Shown here piece after piece: positions 34,577-44,188 of a DNA stretch of 64,000 bases. Under the pieces are notes generated by a model, which did not search any database, was not told the origin of the DNA, and was given only the letters and a program-made list of their open reading frames with translations. How positions within the stretch are numbered: position 1 is the stretch's first letter; each line of letters starts with the position of its first letter. Made by a program: the position numbers and the translations under genes. The DNA is from Eurosta solidaginis (taxonomy: Eukaryota; Arthropoda; Insecta; Diptera; Tephritidae), in NCBI RefSeq assembly GCF_040869045.1, contig NC_090319.1, forward strand, positions 285,049,693-285,113,692. Direction: 5' to 3'.

Positions 34577-35525
34577 ATACCTTTCATGAAAATGAAATGG
34601 TACATTAATTTCGTCACGAAACCGAAAATTGTAAGTCCTTAAAGGAAAATAGATAGACCCACCATTAAGTATACCGAAATAATCAGGTTGAAGAGCTGAG
34701 TTGATTTAGCCATGTCTGTCTGTCCGTCTGTCTGTTTGTATGCAAACTAGTCCCTCAATTTTTGAGATATCTTGATAAAATTTGGTGAGCGGGTGTATTT
34801 GGGTGTCCGATTAGACATTTGTCGGAACCGACCGGATCGGACCACTATAGCATATATCCTCCATACAACCGATTTTTCAGAAAAAGAGGATTTTTGTAAT
34901 ATCTTACCCAATTTAACAGATTGAAGCTTCAAACTTCACCATATACTTTCGTATATTGCACGTATTGTTGCCTGAAAAAATTGATGAGATCGGTCGTATA
35001 TATAGTGTATATCCCCCACAACCGATTGTTCAGATAAGGAACTTTTCGTAATTACTGCCCTATTTTAAGAGCTAGAGGCTTCAAATTTCAACGAATGCTT
35101 ACGTATATAGCATATATTGTTGTCTGAAAAAATCATAGAGATCGGTGGTATATATATTATATACCCCATATAAACTCTAATTTTTGCCCCATTTTTACGG
35201 CTAGAAGCTTCAAAATTCATCAAATTTCATCAAATAGTTACGTTTACGTCATATATTTTTGAAATACGTGATTCGTAGTCATAGTTTTTACACGCAGACC
35301 ACAAAAAACCTGAAACTTTGCATCCTCACACAAAGTGCCTACCTGTTTTTTATTTTATATTTATCTTAAAAATCGTTAAGGTATGTAGATCTGTTCACTA
35401 TATATTTCTTATCTTATACATCCGATTATTCGGAGATTACGAGCGGGATAAGATTATTGTTCAGCCCCATTCATGAAAGGTATGAAGTCTTCGGCACAGC
35501 CGAAGACAGTGCCGTTTTTACTTGT
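34577..35525 (+). mobile_element. HINE (non-autonomous Helentron-type) element, family 1
   Basis: Subterminal inverted repeats ATACCTTTCATGAA (34577-34590) and TTCATGAAAGGTAT (35470-35483) bracket the element. After the right one comes a perfect 9-bp stem-loop (GTCTTCGGC, loop ACA, GCCGAAGAC, 35487-35507) and the terminus TTTTTACTTGTT. Subterminal inverted repeats plus a 3' hairpin next to a T-rich edge, with a CTGTCTGTCCGTCTG microsatellite near the 5' side, is the plan described for Helentron-associated elements such as DINE-1. These are mobilised by a rolling-circle Rep/helicase protein supplied in trans. Internal GATCGGTCGTATATATAG blocks repeat. No coding capacity. Confidence 0.65.
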
Positions 35526-35526
35526 T

Positions 35527-37310
35527 ATTTATTCATTTATTCATTTTCTTTTGCATCATCATTCATTATACATATGTATATGTTTTATATATTGTATATA
35601 TATATATATATATATATCTTTTTAAAGTAATTCATATTTTGTTTATTGAATTCTTATTAAAAAATCTGAACTGCAGACGTAACTCAAGATCTTTCCTTAC
35701 TGCAAACACACAAAGACAAAAAACATAGAAAGAAACAAACAAAAATACAAAAAAGTTGTTAGATATTTGCAAATGAAAAGGAAATTATGAATGTTTGTAC
35801 GGGTATGTAGTAAGAGTAAATAAAAATTTGAATAAAAGCACATACACTTTTGCATGTGCATCAAATTGGTTATTTGTTTGGTAAAAGGGAATAACTGGAC
35901 CACAGTGCATAGTGACGAAAAAATGAAAGGAATAGAAGAGAATTGGACTGAGAAAACTGCAACGAACAAAAAACAAACCAGTGATTGCAATCGATAAACT
36001 TTCGAAAAGAAAAAAAAACCTTGTACAAGCTTAGCGAAGAGTGTTTTGATAGAGACCATTTAAAGATATTCCAGCACAGCAGAAGAAGGTGGATGTGTGA
36101 TAATTCATTCGATACATACTGTGTGTATAAGAAGGCAAAGGGTAAGATAAAAGATTTTGTGCGAAAGACAACTAAATGGGAGATAATACACTGGACTGGT
36201 ACGAAATAAAATAGTTGCAAAAAACCGCCCCTTAATTTAAAGCTTATGCTAAGAGGGTAGCGGATACTTTTTTGATCCCAACAAAAACAGTCAAAAACAG
36301 AAGATCATGTTATATTTGCAAGGATCACACAAATTTCCAAAACCCTTCAAAAATTTAGGGGCGACTTTTTCAATTTTTTTCGGCATAGTCTAGCTTGTTC
36401 AATGCATAAGTAAAGTGTATTGGTGTATGAAAACAGTGATTTTCGAAATTCATCTGAGTTGAGTGTTGAGTTTCGAAACAGAAATTGACATAGACAATGT
36501 TTTAAGATTGTAATGAATAAAGTAATTTGCTTGTAAGCAGCATTCAAGTATGGGAGAAATCAACAACAAAAAATATGTATTTTCAAAGCTCTTTCATGCC
36601 ATTATGTTTAGTTTACAAAGTCTAGTATTTTGTTCACAAGTGAGAAATGCTTAGACATGACATTCGAAACAAATTTTAGTGTTTGGAATGCAAAATTTAG
36701 CTTCAAGCTTTATTTAGCAATATGTAATTTACAAATGAAATAATATTTTTGGTCAACTTTGTAAACTTTGCCACTCCATAATATGTAAGATTTTACTTTA
36801 TTTTTTTTACTAAGTTACTGCTAAACTGTATATGGTCGACTGTAATTGGAGTTTAAACTTGCACTGAAAAACCGGCTCCTAATAAGTTCACGTCACACAG
36901 AGGGGGCAATTCAGTCTCCTTTCCCTTCACTCTCTTTTCTCATATCACTCAATCACACACTAACCATAAATAAAATTGCTCCCGAGGCAGCCTCCTTGGT
37001 AATTTTGACACTTAGTCAAATTTATACTAACGGCATTTAACGTAATGTGCTATCATTATAATCCCCCCGTTGTCCCTTTCAACAGTGTTACTTGAAAATA
37101 TAAATTAAATATGGTCTTAATGCCAACTTCATTTAAAAGCTTGGTCACATTTTTTTTATGAAGGAAATAAGTTTTTGGTGTTTTGCTGTTTTTTATAAAT
37201 TATCAAATTAATTTATTTCTGATTATCAATTGTTACATTGACAATAAAGTCCCAAAACCAAGATATTTTACTCCATTATACCAATTTCACACAGAAACTT
37301 AATGGAGTCA
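35527..37310. other. 1.8 kb AT-rich, no recognised gene
   Basis: A TA microsatellite lies at about 35593-35618. Open frames of up to 120 codons on the minus strand (35697-36059) read as phenylalanine- and cysteine-rich noise. TATTTGCAAGGATCACACAA near 36313 and ACCAATTTCACACAGAAACT near 37277 match short blocks at about 4391 and 4436, hinting at small dispersed MITE-like repeats. Confidence 0.4.
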
Positions 37311-37726
37311 CAATTTGTATGTATGTATGTATTTATTTGAAAATTTGTTCCTAGCACAACAATTTTGGCAAATTATTTAACAGTGCTAGTCATCAATAGC
37401 ATGAGCTATAAAAATTGAACATTTATAATAATAATAAATTAGATTAATCAAATTAAATTAAATATAACAGATAATAGTGAAGTATTTATGTATGTAAATG
37501 TAAATCTTAAAACTAAAAAAAAGTAATTAATAAATATTAAAAGACAGCAGTAGTGATGATAACCTTTGGCTGGTTATAGATCGAATAGTATTTAACAAAT
37601 AAAGGAAGAAGACACAGAGAAAGGAAAGGACTTAGAAATGAACATTTTAACAACAACAATTTGAGATCCAGTTTAAGAGTCGTTAAAAAATGATGTTAGC
37701 TCTTTTTTGAAGTGCAGAGCATTACT

Positions 37727-38695
37727 TTAGAGCCGAAGACTTGTAGGTAGGGAGTTCCAAATACGTATTGCAGTAATAAAGAATTGGCGCTGAGAGGTTA
37801 GCATGCGGTATCTAATGTGCTTAAGAAGAAGCACCGATCTTGATGATTGCAGAAAAATAAGCTTACGATATAGATAGTCAGGTTCCTTCGTGTGTATCAA
37901 TTTATGGAGGAAGGACAGTGTTTTGACTTTTAAAAGATTTTCGAAATAAATGTTTAGCAACCTTTCAGCATGTTGTGATACGTGGCCAAGTCTTTTCAAC
38001 CCATAAACATGTCTAGCAATGTTGTTGTAAACAACATTTAGTTTGTTCTTGCACAGATAGTCACATTTTGAGTAAATCACACAACCATGGAGTAGCGTAG
38101 GTATTAAGTACGCCTTAGCCAGAAGTAGTCTTATGTGCAAAGGCGTGAAAGACTGTGTTAACCATAGTGTATATATATAGCATTCCATACACTTTTCCAA
38201 CCTAAAAACACTAAAAATATGGTCTTTCCATGTCAATGTTTTGTTAAAAATTACACCTAAGTTTTTCGCCGTATCTACGTATTCTATAACGGAATTGTCG
38301 AACACTACATTCTCTAAATCATTAGTGCGAAAAGACCTTCTATGAATAACAATACTTTTTGACTTATTCGGGTTTATACATAAGCCATTCATATTAGCCC
38401 ATGAAAATATTTGATTCAAATCGTGGTTTAAGTTACTTATGCACAAGCTAGTTTGATCACGAGGACAACACGTAAACAATTGCACATCATCAGCGTAGAT
38501 ATGAACATTACAATACTTAAGGACATCGGGTAAGTCATTGATATACAGAACAAATAACAGAGGACCCTGGATAGAGCCTTGAGGGACGCCTCTTAAGACA
38601 TGTAGGAAGTCAGACTTTTCACCATCTATACATACTGCTTGAGTCCTATCGCCAAGATAAGAATTTCGTTTAATGAAATAAATAATTTTTGCTTT
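37727..38695 (-). pseudogene. Non-LTR retrotransposon (LINE) reverse transcriptase, 5'-truncated
   Basis: An open minus-strand frame of about 320 codons starts within a reverse transcriptase and runs to a stop at 37727. RGVPQGSIQGPLLFVLYIND (RT block 4) is followed by the catalytic YADD at 38485-38496. The NPNKSK, NLGVIF and LTWKDHI blocks and a C-terminal IRIWNSLP close the domain. The upstream half of the RT and the endonuclease are missing, as usual for 5'-truncated LINE insertions. The tail style (RxWNSLP) suits the CR1/L2/Jockey supergroup, but the clade is not settled. The frame has no stop, so the insertion may be fairly young, yet it lacks a start and promoter. A tRNA-like SINE adjoins its 5' end. 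Confidence 0.85.
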
Positions 38696-38715
38696 TTACA
38701 CAAGCTCACTTGTTT

Positions 38716-38986
38716 GGAGGCCGCCGTGGTGTGGTGGCAGCGTGCTCAACCTACCACACCGAAGATCCTGGGTTCAAGCCCCAGAAAAAACTTTTTCATT
38801 AGAAAAAAGTTTCTGCCATGAAAAGCTTCTCAGTGAAAATTCATCTACCTTGCAAATGCCGTTCGGAGTTGGTATAAAACAACTAGGTCCGGTCCCGACA
38901 ATTTGTAGGAAAAATTAAAAGGAGCATGCCGCAAATTGGAAGAGAAGATCGATCTAAAAGCTATTCGGAGGTTATGGCGCCTTATT
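38716..38986 (+). repeat. tRNA-derived SINE
   Basis: The head has GGTGTGGTGGCAGCGTG (A-box-like) and GGGTTCAAGCCCC (B box), an internal polymerase III promoter. Then come TTTCTGCCATGAAAAGC, TGCCGTTCGGAGTTGG, AATTTGTAGGAAAAATTAA and GGAGGTTATGGCGCCTTA, a body I recognise as widespread in tephritid genomes. The T-rich tail leads directly into a HINE at 38991, so the HINE probably inserted in the tail. Non-coding; mobilised in trans by a LINE. Confidence 0.75.
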
Positions 38987-38990
38987 TTTT

Positions 38991-41584
38991 ATACTCAGTT
39001 GAGCAGAGCTCACAGAGTATATTAACTTTGATTGGATAACGGTTGGTTGTACAAGTATAAAGGAATCGAGATAGATATAGACTTCCATATATCAAAATCA
39101 TCAGTGTCGAAAAAAAATTTGGTTGAGCCATGTCCGTCCGTCCGTCCGTTAACCCGATGACTTGAGTAAATTTTGAGGTATCTTGATGAAATTTGGTATG
39201 TAGGTTCCTGCGCACTCATCTCAGATCGCTATTTAAAATGAACGATATCAAACTATAACCACGCCCACTTTTTCGATATCGAAAATTTCGAAAAATCGAA
39301 AAAGTGCGATAATTCATCACCAAAGACGGATAAAGCGATGAAACTTGGTAAGTGAGTTAAACTTATGACGCAGAATAGAAAATTAGTAAAATTTTGGACA
39401 ATGGGCGTGGCACCACCCACTTTTAAAAGAAGGTAATTGAGAAATTTTGCAAGCTGTAATTTGGCAGTCGTTGAAGATGTCATGATGAAATTTGGCAGGA
39501 ACGTTACTCCTATTATATGTATGCTTAATAAAAATTAGCAAACTTGGAAAACGACCACGCCCACTTTTAAAAAAAATTTTTTTTAAAGTCAAATTTAAAA
39601 AAAAAAGTTAATATCTTTACAGTATATAAGTAAATTATGTCAACATTCAACTCCAGTAATGATATGGTTCAACAAAATACAAAATTAAAAGAAAATTTCA
39701 AAATGGGCGTGGCTCCGCCCTTTTTCATTTAATTTGTCTAGGATACTTTTAATGCCATAGGTCGAACAAAAATTTACCAATCCTTGTGAAATTTGGTAGG
39801 GGCTTAGATTCTAGGACGATAACTGTTTTCTGTGAAACAGGGCGAAATCGGTTGAAGCACGCCCAGTTTTTATACACAGTCAACCGTCTGTCCTTCCGCT
39901 CGGCCTTTAACACGATAACATGAGGAAAAATCGATATGTCTTTACTAAACTCAGTTCACGTAATTATCTGAACTCATTTTGTATTGGTATAAAAAATGGC
40001 CGAAATCCGACTATGACCACGCCCACTTTTTCGATATCGAAAATATCGAAAAATGAAAAAAATGCCATAATTCTATACCAAACACGAAAAAAGGGATGAA
40101 ACGTGGTAATTGGATTGGTTTGTTGACGCAAAATATAACTTTAGAAAAAAACTTTGTAAAATGGGTGTGACACTTAACATATTTAGTAGAAGAAAATGAA
40201 AAAGTTTTGCAGGGCGAAATCAAAAGCCCTTGGAATCTTGGCAGTAATACTGTTCGTGGTATTACATATATAAATAAATTCGCGGTACCCGACAGATGAT
40301 GTTCTGGGTCACCCTGGTCCACATTTTGGTCGATATCTCGAAAACGCCTTCACATATACAACTACCACCACTCCCTTTTAAAACCCTCATTAATACCTTT
40401 AATTTGAGACCCATATCGCACAACCACATAATAGAGTCACCCCTGGTCCACCTTTATGGCAATATCTCGAAAAGGCGTCCACCTATAGAACTAAGGCCCA
40501 CTCCCTTTTAAAATAATCATTAATACCTTTCGTTAGATGCCCATATTGTACAAACAAATTCTAGAGTCACCCCTGGTCCACCTTTATGGCGATATCTCGA
40601 AAAGACGTCCACCTTTAGAACTAAGGTCCATTCCCTTTTAAAATACTCATTAACACCTTTCGTTTGATACCCATATTGTACAAACGCGTTCTAGAGTCAC
40701 CCCTGGTCCACCTTTATGGCGATATCTCGAAAAGGCGTCCACCTATAGAACTAAGGCCCACTCTCTTTTAAAATACTCATTAACACCTTTCATTAGATGC
40801 CCATATTGTACAAACAAATTCTAAAGTCACCCCTGGTCCACCTTTATGGCGATATCTCGAAAAGGCGTCCACTTTTAGAACTAAGGTCCATTCCCTTTTA
40901 AAATACTCATTAACACCTTTCGTTTGATACCCATATTGTACAAACGCATTCTAGAGTCACCCCTGGTCCACCTTTATGGCGATATCTCGAAAAGGCGTCC
41001 ACCTATAGAACTAAGGCCCACTCCCTTTTAAAATACTCATTAACACCTTTCGTTTGATACCCATATTGTACAAACGCATTCTAGTCACCCCTGCTCCACC
41101 TTTATGGCGATATCTCGAAAAGGCGTCCACCTATAGAACTAAGGGCCACTCCCTTTTAAAATACTCATTAACACCTTTCGTTTGATACCCATATTGTACA
41201 AACGCATTCTAGTCACCCCTGGTCCACCTTTATGGCGATATCTCGAAAAGGCATCCACCTATAGAACTAAGGCCCACTGCCTTTTAAAATACTCATTAAC
41301 ACCTTTCATTTGATGCCCATATCGTACAAACAAATTCTAGAGTCAGCCCTGGTCCACCTTTATGGCGATATCCTTAAACGGCGTCCACCTATAGAACTAT
41401 GCCCCACTCCCTCTTAAAATACTCTTTAATACCTTCCATTTGATACACATGTCATACAAACACATTCCAGGGTTACCCTAGGTTCATTTTCCTACATAGT
41501 GATTTCCCTTATTTTGTCTCCATAGCTCTCAACTGAGTATGTGATCTTCGGTTACACCCGAACTTAGCCTTCCTTACTTGTTTT
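38991..41584 (+). mobile_element. HINE element, family 2, with ~130-bp satellite core (2.6 kb)
   Basis: Subterminal inverted repeats ATACTCAGTTGAG (38991-39003) and CTCAACTGAGTAT (41528-41540) are followed by a short hairpin (TTCGG..CCGAA, 41547-41562) and the 3' edge CCTTCCTTACTTGTT. The edge closely matches family 1 at 34577-35525, so both probably use the same Helentron machinery. A GTCCGTCCGTCCGT microsatellite lies near the 5' side. Several GGGCGTGG/CCACGCCC pairs mark the 5' half. The 3' half is an array of about nine 128-130-bp repeats. No protein-coding potential; the open frames inside are repeat shadows. Confidence 0.65.
40309..41500 (+). repeat. ~130-bp tandem satellite array inside HINE
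   Basis: Units begin CCCTGGTCCACCTTTATGG at 40441, 40571, 40701, 40831, 40961, 41089, 41217 and 41347, preceded by a variant at 40309 and followed by a decayed one at about 41476. Spacing is 128-132 bp. Each unit contains CGATATCTCGAAAA, CTCCCTTTTAAAATA and CCCATATTGTACAAAC. The first four complete units alternate between a TTAGATGCCC..CAAATTC form and a TTTGATACCC..CGC(G/A)TTC form, a 260-bp dimer. Confidence 0.9.
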
Positions 41585-41599
41585 ATTTATACCACTTAC

Positions 41600-41860
41600 G
41601 GAGAATTGGGACCCTCCAGCGGGTAAGGGGGCTTAGAATATGCTCGCGGCAGTTATGAGGCGACTTAAATACCCAAATGATTCAAGGGGTTGCCAGGGCA
41701 ATTTATAGCTTCTCCAACCCAATTGTCAACCTCACCCACCCGCGACGAATACCGTTCCTTTAGCAGCCGAGGCTCTGGCGACACCAAGTTTCTCATGGAA
41801 CTAGGAGGCGGCATGGCCTAGAAGGTTCAATGTGATCGTATTAAGACCTAAATGTATTGA
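41600..41860 (-). repeat. Dispersed repeat fragment (shared with 936-1090)
   Basis: The reverse complement carries TTGAACCTTCTAGGCCAT, CCTAGTTCCATGAG, CAATTGGGTTGGAGAA and CCCGCTGGAGGGTCCC. The first blocks align with 936-1090 and the last with 4268-4312. It lies directly after the HINE 3' edge. Family unknown. Confidence 0.5.
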
Positions 41861-42280
41861 AGAGATACAGATTGACGAAAACTGCCAATGATAAATGATG
41901 GTGTACTTAATATCACTGATCAAGGTCAATATGCTTAGAACTTAAGGGATTAAAAAATAAAATGTTACTGTTTCCGTAGGGTGTGCCCCCATTTAAAAAA
42001 AATATAGCAAGTAGATGGTTGTATTCTATTGGCTATCTTTTATCGATTAAAGAATACATGTTCTCAAGGAGGTTTTATCCAAACTGGCTGCAGAGTATTT
42101 CATCCCCTTCAAGGTTTTTTTCCTGCAGTCCCACATTTAGTTAATCAGTTGAACCCTAATTACTTCGATAAAGAGACAACAAAATATAGAAAAAAGCTTC
42201 TTAGCATGAATTCGACTTAGACTATTTTAACAGCTCAACGGCTTAATTCGAATATGGTATTGGCGCTTTAGATGCTATTA
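41861..42280. other. Short flank left of the CACTA-like element, no gene
   Basis: No recognised feature. A 63-codon plus-strand frame (42029-42220) has no motif. Confidence 0.4.
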
Positions 42281-42296
42281 CCCTGCAAAAATCGCG

Positions 42297-42715
42297 AGTA
42301 CTCCATGCATGCATGTATGGAGTACTCGCTATGGACCACCCGAGTGCTCCAAAATTAACCACAATTCATACAAAAAATATGGTCCAATTAACATTGCGAT
42401 GTCCTAGGACCGGACCATATACTCCAGCTCAGCATAACATCAGAGTAATCCATCGAGTACCCACCTGGATTATTTCATGGAGTAACTTTGGGAAACTAGT
42501 TTTCAAAGTACTCCAATGGATTACACCATGGAGTACCTACGTGAGATTAGTTTTAATACTACTCCAATGGACTACAGCATGGAGTATCTACGGGAGACTA
42601 GTTATAAAACTACTCCAATGGATTACACCATGGACTAACTTCGGTAGATTAGTTTTGAAACCACTCCAAAATGCTACTCCATGGAGCATATGCAGAGGAG
42701 TAGATACCAAAATAC
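42297..42715. repeat. Subterminal repeats, left end of the CACTA-like element
   Basis: A ~60-bp unit of the form ACTCCAATGGATTACACC, then ATGGAGTACCTACG, then GAGATTAGTTTT repeats about four times between 42430 and 42660, preceded by a GAGTACTCCATGCATG palindrome near 42297. The short GGAGTA/TACTCC motif appears in both orientations. The repetition keeps one plus-strand frame open for 138 codons, but that frame is a by-product of the repeats. Such repeats are the usual binding sites for CACTA transposition proteins (family knowledge). Confidence 0.65.
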
Positions 42716-42729
42716 TTTTTGCTGTTTAG

Positions 42730-43549
42730 TGCAAGTCGCTTAAGGAAAAGGAACAAATAAAAACTAAAATTTATATTAAAAACTTTACTTTTTTTATTCA
42801 TAATCATACAAGTTTTTAAATACTTATACGGAAAACAAAATTTTTTATGCTTTTAAGTTCATTAATGCTTACAGCTGCGAAAAAAACATAAATTGTTTAT
42901 TTAAGTATTTAAGGTAGGTTTATACTGGACGTAATTCGAAGTCACATTTGAAGTTCAATTTCGCTATTGTCGTTAGACCTACAATTATGTATCGAACAAT
43001 TCCAAGATGAAATCGTATTTTACTTGGCTTAAAAACCTCCGTTGTAGTACCACTCTCACTTATAGAACATTTACCTTGAACCAAATGAGTCATGTGAACA
43101 AACGCAAATCACCCATTCCCCCATACAAATTCCTATTTCCCTATCTACGCTTTCATTAAATTTTTTCCTATTAGCTCGAAGATCCCAAAACCTCAAAGCG
43201 AAGTATTTCATTTAAATTATTACAAAAAATTCATTTTCCAATATTTACGGCTTTCATACAAACACAAATTTCAAATTGAACCATCCAACATGATCTCGAA
43301 TGAATCGCGTATATTTTTACCCCCACGATATGGCAACAGCGAACCGCGATATTTCTATCGAACAATTAGGTTAATCGGTCATCTTGACTTGTCATTTCTA
43401 ATCTGTCACATTATTCTGTCAAAGCCAGACAAACTAATTCTAAGGAAGTTATTTATAACCGATAAGCTATCGTACATTTAATATAAAAAGAAGAGCAAAA
43501 TGTTAAAGTGATACAGTGAATGGTTAACCATCAGTTTGCAACACGACTG
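42730..43549. other. AT-rich remainder of the CACTA-like element, no gene seen
   Basis: This stretch separates the left subterminal repeats from the palindromic cluster. It would be the 3' end of the minus-strand DUF4806-like gene or its untranslated tail. I could not find a continuing exon with confidence. Confidence 0.35.
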
Positions 43550-44186
43550 GGTAATAGTCTAGTTGAGGGGTCGACTGCTAATACGCTACCAAAAATATCG
43601 AGAGGTGTCAAACGACGCGTCTTCACATCAGTATTAATAATCCGAAGGCGGAAAATAAAAATATTAACTCTTTCAAAAGATATTACCGAAAAACCGAAAA
43701 AAGACCCGCGGGTACCTCCGAAACCGGGGGTGGGATCCATAGTATTTTTGCGCAGAACACTTTGCTGAGTTGGCGGCCTTCGGCAGCGCTTATAAAAAAT
43801 TAGGTAATAGTCTAGTTGAGGGGTCGACTGCTAATACGCTACCAAAAATATCGAGAGAGGTGTCAAAAGACGCGTATTAATCTCGAGAACAATAATCCGG
43901 TGGCGGAAAAGAAAAATTTTATCTATGTCCGGAGATAATTGTAGTTGAAGTTGGCGATTTTCATGTGGTTGTTGTTGTGTTTGTACCCCCAAAAAAATTT
44001 TGCATCACCGTGGCGGTGGATCCCACCCCCGGTTTCGGAGGTACCCGCGGGTCTTTTTTCGGTTTTTCGTTAATATCTTTTGAAAGAGTTAAAATTTTTC
44101 TTTTCCGCCTTCGGATTATTGTTCTCAAGATTAATACGCGTCTTTTGACACGTATTAACAGTCGACCCCTCAACTAGACTATTACC
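43550..44186. mobile_element. Unclassified TIR element copies (GGTAATAGTC family), left side
   Basis: GGTAATAGTCTAGTTGAGGGG starts at 43550 and again at 43803 in direct orientation, and its inverse ends at 44186. The 43803-44186 part is a 384-bp element with inverted ends. The first part carries GGCCTTCGGCAGCGCTTATA and a CCGGGGGTGGGATCCA block. No transposase frame was recognised. The GC-rich internal blocks are shared with 47030-47160 and 50029-50552. Confidence 0.6.
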
Positions 44187-44188
44187 AA

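Noticed and set aside
35697..36220. Minus-strand frames of 116-120 codons
   Set aside because: Phenylalanine/leucine/cysteine-rich translations of poly-purine tracts with no start context or domain.
40309..41500. CRISPR-like array (regular ~130-bp repeats)
   Set aside because: Whole units repeat with no unique spacers, there are no cas genes, and the context is an insect transposon.
42313..42729. 138-codon plus-strand open frame near the left end of the CACTA-like element
   Set aside because: It is kept open by ~60-bp subterminal repeats; the translated repeats (WITPWSTYVRL-like) have no domain and sit where cis-acting repeats are expected.
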